DNA from: Bacteroidota bacterium
GTDB taxonomy: Bacteria > Bacteroidota > Bacteroidia > Chitinophagales > Chitinophagaceae
DNA length: 64,000 nt
Direction of reading: 5' to 3'
Assembly (NCBI GenBank): GCA_023428755.1
Contig: JAEYWX010000014.1
Location: 62,001 to 126,000, forward strand
A program made the translations under genes and the position numbers. The notes under the pieces are model-generated. The model did no database searches, was not told where the DNA came from, and saw only the letters and a list, made by a program, of their open reading frames with translations. Below are positions 35,728 through 44,065 of the stretch, one piece after another (the stretch's first letter is position 1; every line of letters starts with the position of its first letter).

Positions 35728-35806
35728 CCCCTCCAAGGAGGGGATAAACAGCTTGCTGTTCATGCTTCGTACTTCTTACCTCGTACTTCTTAATTCGTAC
35801 TTTACC
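35728..35806. repeat. C/G palindrome plus 14-bp tandem repeat
   Basis: CCCCTCC-AA-GGAGGGG (35728-35743) is followed by three imperfect 14-bp units (CGTACTTC core) at 35766-35806. It lies between the kinase stop and the regulator gene. The region is noncoding. Confidence 0.55.
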
Positions 35807-35810
35807 TCTA

Positions 35811-36857
35811 TCAGTCATCTGTTGGCTGCGGTATCAGTACTTTCGTGATAAAGATATTTTCTTTTGTACTTGTTTGCAGCAGATCGTTGCGTCCAAACAT
35901 CAGATACAACCTGCGTTGTACAGAACTTAAACCGAAGCCTGTTCCTTTCTGCGCAGCAGATGTCTCAGGATCGAATGGATTTTCAACTATAATGATCAAC
36001 TGCCCATCTTCTGCAACTGCTTTCAGGTAAATGCGTGATTCATCTGTGGTATCATACAATCCAAATTTAATGGCATTTTCAACCAACGGTTGCAGCAACA
36101 GAGCAGGCACCTGCATGTTCCATGCGGCTGTATCGAGTTCCAATTGTGTATGTAAGCGATGCCCAAAGCGAACTTTCTCAATTTCCAAATACAATTGCAA
36201 CGAATGAATTTCATCTTCCAGTTTAATCCATTGTTGCTCTTCTTTCTTTAATGTGGTGCGTAAAAATTCCGATAACTGCTGCACCATTTCTCTGGCTTCG
36301 GCAGGGCGACTGCCAATGAGTGCGTTGATCGAATTCAATGCATTGAATAAAAAGTGCGGTTGCAGTTGCTGCCGCAGTTTATACAATTCCGCTTCTTTAC
36401 TCAACTGTTCTGCTTCTGTTTTTTTCTTTTCTGTTTCAGCACGTTCCTGCCAGTTGAAGTATGCATAACCTACTAAACTGATACAACCATTGATTAGAAA
36501 CCCGATGGCAAAACGGATGGGCCACGTGTTGTTTATAATGGATTGATAATGCAGATTGTCCCCGTAAATAAGATCGAGAATTTTATCTGTTGCAAAAAAC
36601 CAACCTGTTGTAAGTACAATGATCCAGAAAAATAAATTGAGTACACTATTGGTACGAGGCAAATAAAACCGGAGAATCGTAAACATCAGCATCGATACAT
36701 AAATCAGCAAACTGTTGCTGACAATACTATCGGTCAATGCTTCAAACCAAGTTAATCCCATTTGGTACAAGGCCAATTCCTGCACGCTGATCCAAACAAA
36801 CCAACTGATGCAGAAAGGAATCATGAATTGCCGTGAACGAAAAGGTGAGTTAGCCAC
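35811..36857 (-). CDS. LytS-like sensor histidine kinase (His_kinase family)
   Basis: The 348-residue protein has four hydrophobic N-terminal helices (about 12-30, 45-66, 74-92, 112-134), a short coiled linker (about 138-160), and the LytS/His_kinase core: LQPHFLFNALNSINAL with phospho-His168, N-box LQPLVENAIKFGL and G-box GTGFGLSSVQRRL. No extracellular sensor domain is visible, so it probably senses a membrane cue, directly or through the LiaF-like protein encoded two genes upstream. Its start is only 10 bp after the stop of the DUF4288 gene, so one transcript is likely. Confidence 0.93.
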   Translation of the reverse strand: MANSPFRSRQFMIPFCISWFVWISVQELALYQMGLTWFEALTDSIVSNSLLIYVSMLMFTILRFYLPRTNSVLNLFFWIIVLTTGWFFATDKILDLIYGDNLHYQSIINNTWPIRFAIGFLINGCISLVGYAYFNWQERAETEKKKTEAEQLSKEAELYKLRQQLQPHFLFNALNSINALIGSRPAEAREMVQQLSEFLRTTLKKEEQQWIKLEDEIHSLQLYLEIEKVRFGHRLHTQLELDTAAWNMQVPALLLQPLVENAIKFGLYDTTDESRIYLKAVAEDGQLIIIVENPFDPETSAAQKGTGFGLSSVQRRLYLMFGRNDLLQTSTKENIFITKVLIPQPTDD

Positions 36858-36867
36858 TTACAGTTGT

Positions 36868-37221
36868 TTAGGATTGATAAATGCCGGTGATACGTTTGGC
36901 CGCATCGGCCGAACGCAATTGCATGCTGTGAATAAACGATGCAGGTTGCTCTTCTTCGCTGATGCGTGAATAAATTTCTGCTCCATCCAGTTCGGCAGTA
37001 AACGGATAAACATCGGTTACAGCAATCAGTTTCCAGCAAATGGTTTGTTGTGTATGATTCAGGAATGGTTGCTCTTCCTGCCGGCCAAGCGCTGTTGCTT
37101 TTTCCACCGCTGCTGATGCATCGGCTGCATGGATCAAGCGCAACTGTTCTTCAAACTGTGCTGTATGTTTTCCGTTGCCGCAAATGATTTGAAAAACCAT
37201 TTTTGCAAGATACCAGTTCAT
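36868..37221 (-). CDS. DUF4288 domain protein
   Basis: A 117-residue protein matching the DUF4288 pattern: MNWYLAKMVFQIICG start, FEEQLRLIHAADASAAVEKA helix, the KLIAVTDVYPF strand and DGAEIYSRISE. No signal peptide or membrane segment is seen. The function of DUF4288 is not known to me. It lies between the LiaF-like gene (53-bp gap) and the kinase gene (10-bp gap) on the same strand, so it probably works in or near this signalling system. That is an inference from position only. Confidence 0.8.
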   Translation of the reverse strand: MNWYLAKMVFQIICGNGKHTAQFEEQLRLIHAADASAAVEKATALGRQEEQPFLNHTQQTICWKLIAVTDVYPFTAELDGAEIYSRISEEEQPASFIHSMQLRSADAAKRITGIYQS

Positions 37222-37274
37222 GTATGCAGTTGATTAAATGATAAAGGTTAATGGTTAGTGAACTGTTGGCTGGA

Positions 37275-38039
37275 TCAGATCGATTTAATATCAATACCGC
37301 CAAACATCACAAATCCTTCGATCACCAATATCTTATCTGTACTTACACCGGCTGGGCGCTGACGTTTATCTTCAATGGCACCAAAAATGGCCACTACTTC
37401 GCTGCGTATTTGCCAATGTGCCGGAACAAACAGTGTAGTACCTCCAAATACATTGACGATTTCAAGTTTTACAGTTCCATTAAAATCAGCATGCGCCAGG
37501 TTTATTTCTGAACCGCCGAAGATGGCTACTGACTCTCCGCCTTTAAAATTTTTAGAATACACATTGCGTTTTACGGCACCAAACACCGCAGCTACATCAA
37601 TCAAATCTTCTTCATCAACAGCGGTAGATGTGGAAGTGGAAGAAGAACTTTCAGTTGTGTACGAAACCGTATCGCTTACAACTGCATCTTTTCGTTTATC
37701 AATAATGCTGTTGCCTCTTCGGCGAAACAAAAAACTTAAACCGATAGCAATGAGAATAGCAGGTGCAATAAACATCCGCAGGTTCCATTCGGGATGGGTT
37801 TTGATGAAGAGAAAAAATGCACCAAGGCCCATAATGATAACCCACGTATTCCCTTTAAAATTATCACGCAGCGCCACTACCAGTCCAATGGCAAGTAGAA
37901 TCATTGGCCAGGAGAAAAAAATTGTTGGAATGGGAAGATTGAGATTGCGTAACAGAATAATTATACCGATTGCCAGTATTGTTATCCCGATCCACTTTTC
38001 ATTTGATTTTGTATTTGTGCCCATACAATTGTCTGTCAT
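37275..38039 (-). CDS. LiaF-like membrane protein
   Basis: The 254-residue protein has four short transmembrane helices in the first 110 residues (WIGITILAIGIIILLRNL and similar), a Ser/Thr-rich linker (about 125-145), and a C-terminal beta-helix-like domain with VAAVFGAVKRNV, ESVAIFGGSEINL, LEIVNVFGGTTLFVP and SEVVAIFGAIED, the LiaF/DUF2154 pattern. LiaF in Firmicutes inhibits the LiaRS two-component system that responds to cell-wall antibiotics. Here it is the first gene ahead of DUF4288 and the kinase, so a similar control is plausible. An alternative start is at 38024. Candidate LytTR sites lie 77-108 bp upstream. Confidence 0.88.
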   Translation of the reverse strand: MTDNCMGTNTKSNEKWIGITILAIGIIILLRNLNLPIPTIFFSWPMILLAIGLVVALRDNFKGNTWVIIMGLGAFFLFIKTHPEWNLRMFIAPAILIAIGLSFLFRRRGNSIIDKRKDAVVSDTVSYTTESSSSTSTSTAVDEEDLIDVAAVFGAVKRNVYSKNFKGGESVAIFGGSEINLAHADFNGTVKLEIVNVFGGTTLFVPAHWQIRSEVVAIFGAIEDKRQRPAGVSTDKILVIEGFVMFGGIDIKSI

Positions 38040-38115
38040 TTTGAATGAATTTAGAACAAAACTATCATCACATCAAACAACAGTCAACAGTTGGTAGAGA
38101 AGCGGCCGGTAAAAA

Positions 38116-38147
38116 TCGGTGAACTGCGGTAATTGGTCGGTGAACTG
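38116..38147 (-). promoter_or_regulatory. Candidate LytTR binding site (two direct repeats)
   Basis: On the minus strand the 11-mer CAGTTCACCGA occurs at 38147-38137 and again at 38126-38116, a period of 21 bp. LytTR regulators bind two 9-bp direct repeats of about [TA][AC][CA]GTTN[AG][TA] with 12-13 bp between them. The copies fit 8/9 (ACAGTTCAC) and 7/9 (GCAGTTCAC). The site lies 77-108 bp before the LiaF-like start. Confidence 0.55.
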
Positions 38148-38658
38148 TATAAAAAAATATGCACGCACAAGCTTGAATATGTAAAATTTATTTATATATT
38201 ACAACATGCCTAACACTATACAACAACACCTGCCTGCAGCAATTGTACCTGTAGTAGTAACTCTACATTCGCTCTCAACAAATAAGAATGGACTGTTCCG
38301 TAAATTGAAGAAACAGCCCGGTAAACAATTCAGAACCATCTTTCCGGTTAAGCCTGCTATAAAAACTGTTGTAATATCTGCTGGCCTTACACTATACCCT
38401 GCCATTTTTTCAAAAGTTAAAAGGTATATGTTTGATAAAGAACGTTTGTTGTGCTTGCGAATGTTTCTACGTATGGCCCAGCAGCAATGCACTGGAATAA
38501 GAAGTAGGCAAGCCTTTTGAACATGCCCCTTTATCCTAATAGTTATAATTGGATCAACTTAAACCTACGGAAATGCAAAACCAAACCATACATTAAACAC
38601 TGACCTAAGCCCACCAACAGGGTCATTGATAACTTTTCTTACATCAAAATCATCGAAT
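38148..38658. other. Intergenic region without a convincing gene
   Basis: About 510 bp between the LiaF-like gene and the beta-barrel gene. A 104-codon frame at 38206-38520 (+) has a Lys/Arg-rich, low-similarity translation and competes with a 97-codon frame on the other strand, so neither is accepted. No hairpin or promoter stands out. Confidence 0.4.
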
Positions 38659-39225
38659 ATGAAAAAAAACAAACTACTATTTATTTCCTTTATTTTTCTA
38701 AGCATAACAGCCAATAGCCAGATAACAAAAAACAATTGGTTAGTTGGAGGTAATGGACGACTTGCATTTCGAACTCAAACAACAAACGTTATTAATGCAA
38801 AAAGCACCAGCTTTGGCTTGTCTCCTAATATCGGGTACTTTTTCGTTGATAAACTTGCTGCGGGGGCGAGAACAAGTTTAAACTATGATAAAGTGAATTT
38901 CTCCGGCGGCGTAAGCAAAACAACTCAAATCGGAATAGGCCCGTTTATAAGGTACTATTTTTTAAATCCCGATAACATCGTAAATCTATTCTCGGAAGCA
39001 GGATACCAATATATTCATAGTACAAGTAACAGTGGCAATACATCCGATGGTGCAAATTCATTTACATTTTCATCGGGTCCTGTTATTTATTTTAATTCAT
39101 CTGTTGGTTTGGAACTCACTATAAATTATGAATTATATAAAAGTGCTTCGAGAAATACCAACCTAAGAACCTTTTTTATCACTATTGGCTTTCAAATCCA
39201 TCTTCAAAAAGAAAAAGATTATTAA
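38659..39225 (+). CDS. Outer-membrane beta-barrel protein
   Basis: Starting at the ATG at 38659 (MKKNKLLFISFIFLSITANSQ), the 188-residue product has a Sec signal peptide and then alternating beta strands: NWLVGGNGRLAFR, LSPNIGYFFVDKLAAGARTS, IGIGPFIRYYFL, VNLFSEAGYQYI, and a last strand ending in an aromatic/hydrophobic run. This is the pattern of small eight-stranded OmpA/OmpX-like barrels. No substrate or partner is known. The T9SS cargo gene follows 17 bp later and may be co-transcribed. Confidence 0.82.
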   Translation: MKKNKLLFISFIFLSITANSQITKNNWLVGGNGRLAFRTQTTNVINAKSTSFGLSPNIGYFFVDKLAAGARTSLNYDKVNFSGGVSKTTQIGIGPFIRYYFLNPDNIVNLFSEAGYQYIHSTSNSGNTSDGANSFTFSSGPVIYFNSSVGLELTINYELYKSASRNTNLRTFFITIGFQIHLQKEKDY

Positions 39226-39242
39226 CAGTTAAATATTTTTTT

Positions 39243-41055
39243 ATGAAAATGCCATTAACCAAAGTAACTTGTCTTTTGAGTTTTATACTCTTGAGCCTCA
39301 ATGCAAAAACACAAACTACCACAATTGATTACGTAAGTAGCGGACTTAGCACATCAGATTGCAACGTTTTTTAGTCCACCAGCTACCATAAATAGTATCC
39401 AACATACTTCACATGCTGGAGGTGTTACTTTCAATACTACAACTGGAATACTTTTGTCAACAACACCATTAGCCAACTCACCCGGCGGAACTGCATTTGT
39501 CATTAACTACAATTTCACTCCTGGCTTCAACTTTACGGTTGCAATTACGGCAATCGGTAAGCAATCACTACTATTGAAAACATCTGTCGTTCCTAATTTC
39601 AATCAGTTTAGTACAAATAACAATAGTTCATGCACAACTGATCCCAACGTTAGTGGTTATCAAACAGTAGGGTATGGTCAATTATCGTCTGCAACTTCAA
39701 CTACTACTGCAACTTACAATATCCCTCAATTTAGCTTACCAACTGGTACATCTACTCACCCATACCTAATAATTTGGGCCTCAGGTGGCAATACAGACTT
39801 AGATGTACTTTCGATAAGTCAGATTGTAATTACAAAAACAGCATTAGCCTCATTTACTTTATCGCCCTCAACTCTCCCTATAACTTGTGGCATCACTTCC
39901 ACGCAAACTACCTTTACTGTAACCAATGGAAATAACACACCCAACGTTACAAATCATACATGGAATTTAGGTTCTGCAAACAATGGCTGGATCTATAATG
40001 GCAGTCCGGCACCTCAAACAATTTCAACAGGAACAACAAATACATTATCGCTTACACCCGTTTGTGGAGCTACACCATCCAATGTATCAGCTACTGTTAC
40101 CGCAGGGGGAAGTTCATTCCAAACAAATACCGCAACCGTATCCGTAAGTAATCCTGTTTTATCAATTAGTGGCACTTCAAATTTTTGTACAGGTACATCA
40201 AACTATTCAATAAACGATTTGCCATGTAATGCTTCGGTAAGTTGGAGTGCAAGTCCAGGTGGTATTGTTTCATTAAGCTGTACTTCTTGTTCTTCAACTA
40301 CGCTTACTAAACTTGCAGACGGGGTTGTTACACTTACTGCTACAATTACTAAAACAAATGCTTGTAGTAGCGGCACAGAAATAAAAGATTTGACGGTTAC
40401 TGTTGGTGCACCAAAAATTATTTATGCCCCCTCCGGACAAGAGGCATTTAATTTGACGGGGCAACGATTTAATTATGGAGCAAACGGGCCTGGCAATAGC
40501 TTCTCTGTTTGCCCAAGTGAATATCTAACTTTCACACCCTATTTTCCTAGTGGTTATAATCCGCCGACAATTACTGCACATCAATGGACAATTTCCGGAA
40601 ACTATAGTTCTGTTGGTTCATTGACACAGGATTATCTTTATGTAACATCAGCTTCTACACATCCAAACACTTTCAATTTCACTTATCAATATCAAAATGT
40701 GTGTGGATGGAGTCAACTTTATTACGGAAGTGCAGGAACAATGAATTGTGACAATGGGGAAGAACCATTCAGGGTAAGTCCAACGAAAAAACCCAAAGAA
40801 AAAGTTGTCAAACAAGATGGTTTAGTATCAGTCTTTCCAAATCCGGTTAACGATGTCCTTTACATTTCCATTAACTCAAAAGACGTTGGAAGGGTAACGG
40901 TGAAATTATATAATGCTTTAGGAAAAGAAGTTAAAAAAGTGCTTGTCACCTCACAGCTAACAAGCCTTAATGTTTCTTCATTGACAAAGGGAATTTATTT
41001 CGTTCAGATAATAGACGGACAAAAAATAACGACACGTAAACTAATTAAAAACTAA
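39243..41055 (+). CDS. T9SS-exported protein with C-terminal sorting domain, frameshifted
   Basis: The ATG at 39243 starts a signal peptide (LTKVTCLLSFILLSLNAKTQ) and about 20 mature residues, stopped by TAG at 39372. The rest runs in the next frame to 41055. One fewer T in the six-T run at 39367-39372 restores a single reading frame of about 603 residues (CNVFSPPATINS). Downstream are PKD/Ig-like repeats (about 190-500) with many Thr/Ser/Cys and a type A T9SS C-terminal sorting domain: VFPNPVNDVLYI near 500 and KGIYFVQIIDGQKITTRKLIKN at the end. It is exported to the surface. The frameshift may be real or a sequencing error. Confidence 0.8.
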
Positions 41056-41076
41056 TCATTCAAATTCATTTAATAC

Positions 41077-41101
41077 AGGTGGTGAAATAATTTTACCACC
41101 T
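41077..41101 (+). terminator. Terminator after T9SS cargo gene
   Basis: Stem AGGTGGT (41077-41083) / ACCACCT (41095-41101) with an 11-nt loop that can pair further is followed by eight T. Confidence 0.8.
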
Positions 41102-41155
41102 TTTTTTATTTCCATACACAATAAGTTAACATAGAAGGGAGTCTAAAGTGGTGTG

Positions 41156-41284
41156 ATGTTTCATTTGATCAGTACCTTATCACAGTATGGAAAAGTTGCA
41201 CTTGTGTCCATTGGCAGCACACCTGAACGTGCCGTTGACAATTACTATAAAGTATTAGAAGTGTTAAACAATGAATGTGAATGA
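41156..41284 (+). CDS. Short ORF, probable 3' remnant of an unidentified gene
   Basis: A 42-codon frame reads MFHLISTLSQYGKVALVSIG, then STPERAVDNYYKVLEVLNNE. The translation has the amphipathic look of a real C-terminal domain with a VALVSIGSTPERA segment. No start signal or upstream body is seen, so it is either a small gene or the relic of a longer one. The family is not recognised. It ends within a 14-bp hairpin. Confidence 0.35.
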   Translation: MFHLISTLSQYGKVALVSIGSTPERAVDNYYKVLEVLNNECE

Positions 41285-41304
41285 GTTTAGCTCATTCACA
41301 TTCA
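41272..41304. terminator. Hairpin between short ORF and M28 peptidase gene
   Basis: A 14-bp perfect stem (TGAATGTGAATGAG / CTCATTCACATTCA) with a TTTAG loop overlaps the last codons of the short ORF and ends 7 bp before the stop of the convergent peptidase gene. Confidence 0.65.
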
Positions 41305-41311
41305 TCAATTT

Positions 41312-42682
41312 TTATAATCCGTATTGATCCACCACGTATAACAACAGCACCATGTTAATGGCTCCTAACTCCAGCTCACGCTTGCTCACCATTTCAAATG
41401 TATCGTTGGCGGCATGGTGATGATCGAAGTAACGTTGTGAATCGGGACGCAGACCGGCGAGTGTTGTACCCAGTGGTCGTAACGGACCAATATCGGCACC
41501 GCCACCGCCTGCCGAAAATTCATACACACCATATGGTTTAAACAAGGGCACCCAATTGCGGAGTTTGTTTAATACAGTTTCTTCTGCAGTAAAACCAAAT
41601 GCACGGGGTGTAAAACCACCGGCATCACTTTCCAATGCAAAAATGAATTTGTTGTTTTTTTCTGTGGCTGCAACTTCTGCATATTTCCGTCCGCCACGTA
41701 GGCCATTTTCTTCGTTCATAAACATCACCACACGAATGGTACGTTTGGGTTTAATGCCCAGTTGCTTGTACACACGAATCACTTCCATGCTTTGTACACA
41801 ACCGGCACCATCATCATGTGCACCTTCGCCCAAATCCCAGGAATCAAGATGACCACCAACTGTAATGATCTCATTGGGAAATTCGGTTCCTTTTATTTCT
41901 GCGATTACATTATAACTTTTTACATCAGGCAGCATCACACACTCTGTGCGGAAATAGAGTTGAAATCCTTTTTTCTTTTTCAGTTCACTGCTTACATATT
42001 CTGCATGGCGTGTTGAAACAGCAATAGCCGGAATTTTTGGAAACGAATCGTTGTAGGTTGTTGTGCCGGTGTGCGGAAAATCATCAATATTACTTGCCAG
42101 CGAACGAACCATTACACCTACAGCGCCATACTTTGCTGCCATGGATGGTCCACGTCCACGAAACTGCCCGGCTTCGCCATACGAACGAAAGGTTTCAACA
42201 TTGGTTGGGTTCATTGGAAAATTGTAGAATACAATTTTACCTTTTACGCCTTTTTCGCCCAACTCCTCCAGTTCTTTAAATGAGCGAACTTCTATCACTT
42301 CGGCTTTTATACCTTGCTTACCTGTACCAACACTATTACCCAACGCACATACATTGAGCGTAACAGTTTTTCCTTTTTCATCAACCAGTAAGGCACTTTC
42401 TTTTGCACCACGTACCCAATGCGGCACCATACATTCCTGCAGGTACACAGTATCGGCTCCCATTTCTTTCATCATGCGGTAGGTTTCTTTCACTGCTTTT
42501 TCTGCCTGTGGCGAACCGCTTAAACGTGGCCCCACCTGTTTGCAGAGGAAACGCAGGTTGTCGTACGCAGTGCTGTGATAAAACACATTATCGGCAATGC
42601 GTTTAAACATGGCAGTATCATTCTGGGCACTGGCTGTGTATGCGATAATACAAAAGGCGATGGCAAGTTGAATTGTTCTCAT
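41312..42682 (-). CDS. Secreted M28-family metallopeptidase
   Basis: Using the ATG at 42682 (MRTIQLAIAFCIIAYTASAQ) the product is 456 residues with a Sec signal. M28 zinc-peptidase motifs are visible: GGHLDSWDLGEGAHDDGAG (His/Asp ligands, about 275-293), MNEENGLRGG (the catalytic Glu and Glu ligand, about 318-327), and a later DSQRYFDHHH region with the last His. A PA-like insert lies around residues 130-230. It is likely an aminopeptidase or Gly-X carboxypeptidase-type enzyme acting outside the cytoplasm; specificity is unknown. The frame upstream to 42712 is not used. Confidence 0.92.
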   Translation of the reverse strand: MRTIQLAIAFCIIAYTASAQNDTAMFKRIADNVFYHSTAYDNLRFLCKQVGPRLSGSPQAEKAVKETYRMMKEMGADTVYLQECMVPHWVRGAKESALLVDEKGKTVTLNVCALGNSVGTGKQGIKAEVIEVRSFKELEELGEKGVKGKIVFYNFPMNPTNVETFRSYGEAGQFRGRGPSMAAKYGAVGVMVRSLASNIDDFPHTGTTTYNDSFPKIPAIAVSTRHAEYVSSELKKKKGFQLYFRTECVMLPDVKSYNVIAEIKGTEFPNEIITVGGHLDSWDLGEGAHDDGAGCVQSMEVIRVYKQLGIKPKRTIRVVMFMNEENGLRGGRKYAEVAATEKNNKFIFALESDAGGFTPRAFGFTAEETVLNKLRNWVPLFKPYGVYEFSAGGGGADIGPLRPLGTTLAGLRPDSQRYFDHHHAANDTFEMVSKRELELGAINMVLLLYVVDQYGL

Positions 42683-42792
42683 GCTGTTATGGAAGTTAAT
42701 TGGAAGGCTCAAAATAAAACAAGTATGTTAACCCACAAAAAGTGATACTTCCCCCAAAACTGCTTTTTTACAAGCGGTAAGGGTTCAAAAAG

Positions 42793-42928
42793 ACAGGTTA
42801 CCTGAAAATGCTAACTTCGTAGCAGCAACCTGTCAAATCATCAGTGGCACACCCTCTGGCATGATAAATGACAATTGTCATATAACTAAACAATCCTCTC
42901 CGGGGATTGTAACTATAAAAAAGATTTC
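42793..42928. promoter_or_regulatory. Palindrome-rich region upstream of bshA
   Basis: Contains ACAGGTT (42793) against AACCTGT (about 42830), a perfect 14-bp palindrome ATGACAATTGTCAT (42868-42881) and hairpin ACAATCC / GGATTGT (42890-42910). The last ends 18 nt before the bshA ATG. These could be an operator or mRNA structure. No Shine-Dalgarno sequence is present. Confidence 0.4.
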
Positions 42929-44065
42929 ATGAAAATAGGTATCGTTTGTTATCCCACGTTTGGCGGAAGTGGCGTATTGGCAACTGAGTTGGGAAAAGCG
43001 CTGGCTGAAAAAGGTCATTCTGTTCATTTTATCACGTATCAATTACCTGTAAGGCTAAGCGGCTTTTTTACGAATATCTTTTATCATGAAGTGCGTGTGC
43101 CGCATTATCCTTTGTTTGATTATCCGCCCTATGAAACCACACTGGCAAGCACAATGGTGGATGTGGTGATCAACAACGATCTGGATTTGCTGCATGTGCA
43201 TTATGCCATTCCGCATGCATCGGCTGCCTACATGGCCAAACAGATCTTAAAGAAAAAAGGAAAAGATATTCCGGTAATTACAACGCTGCACGGAACAGAC
43301 ATCACACTGGTTGGAAAAGACAAAACCTTTGAACCGGTGGTTACATTTTCCATCAACGAAAGCGATGCCATTACGGCCGTATCGCACAACCTGCGGAAAG
43401 AAACCTATCACTCCTTTCATATTGAAAAAGAAATTGAAGTGATCCACAACTTTGTGGATGTAAAACGCTTCGATAAAAAACCGTTGGATGCATTCCGCAA
43501 AGTGCTGGCACCAAACGGCGAACGCATTATTGCACATGCAAGCAACTTCCGTAAAGTGAAACGTGTGAATGACATCATTCATATTTTCCACCAGATTAAT
43601 CAAGCAGTTCCATCCAAATTACTGATGGTGGGCGATGGGCCTGATCGTCCGGGTGCAGAAGAACTTTGCCGTGAGCTGGGCATTTGTGATGATGTACGTT
43701 TTCTTGGCAAGCAGCAGGAAATGGAAGAGATACTTGCCATCTCCGATTTGTTTATGCTTACTTCTGAATATGAAAGCTTTGGTTTATCAGCGCTTGAAGC
43801 AATGGCAGCAGGTGTACCTGTCTTATCAAGCAATGCAGGTGGTATACCTGAAATCAATATTCACGGCGAAACAGGATACATGGCCAATATTGGCGATGTA
43901 AATGAATTAAGCCGCTTAGGTATTGAACTCTTAAAAAGTGAAGAGCAACTGCAACTGTTTAAACAAAATGCAAAGGAACAGGCAGCGAAATTTGATATCC
44001 ACTACATTGTTCCTTTGTATGAAGAATTATATGAGCGTTTTGTAAACGTATCAGCGACCTCTTAA
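42929..44065 (+). CDS. bshA: N-acetyl-alpha-D-glucosaminyl L-malate synthase BshA
   Basis: A 378-residue GT4 glycosyltransferase that joins UDP-GlcNAc and L-malate, the first step of bacillithiol synthesis. Features: MKIGIVCYPTFGGSGVLATE with the malate/UDP-binding GGSG loop, THELLDLLHVHYAIPHA-like central strands (LDLLHVHYAIPHASAAY, about 88-104), TTLHGTDITLVG (about 118-129), and the C-terminal GT4 motif SEYESFGLSALEAMAAGVPV (about 283-302) with the EX7E Glu residues. The length is right. Bacillithiol is the low-molecular-weight thiol in many Bacteroidota and Firmicutes. Its 3' end overlaps the convergent EnvC-like gene by 15 bp. The later bsh genes are not in the window. Confidence 0.95.
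   Translation: MKIGIVCYPTFGGSGVLATELGKALAEKGHSVHFITYQLPVRLSGFFTNIFYHEVRVPHYPLFDYPPYETTLASTMVDVVINNDLDLLHVHYAIPHASAAYMAKQILKKKGKDIPVITTLHGTDITLVGKDKTFEPVVTFSINESDAITAVSHNLRKETYHSFHIEKEIEVIHNFVDVKRFDKKPLDAFRKVLAPNGERIIAHASNFRKVKRVNDIIHIFHQINQAVPSKLLMVGDGPDRPGAEELCRELGICDDVRFLGKQQEMEEILAISDLFMLTSEYESFGLSALEAMAAGVPVLSSNAGGIPEINIHGETGYMANIGDVNELSRLGIELLKSEEQLQLFKQNAKEQAAKFDIHYIVPLYEELYERFVNVSATS

Noticed and set aside
35728..35806. Possible CRISPR-like tandem units before the response regulator gene
   Set aside because: The 14-bp units are directly adjacent without spacers, so this is a simple tandem repeat.
37375..38097. 240-codon ORF on the + strand opposite the LiaF-like gene
   Set aside because: Shadow of the conserved LiaF-like frame, with no recognizable domain.
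38206..38520. 104-codon ORF on the + strand
   Set aside because: Lys/Arg-rich translation without recognizable fold, competing frame on the other strand, no promoter or start context.
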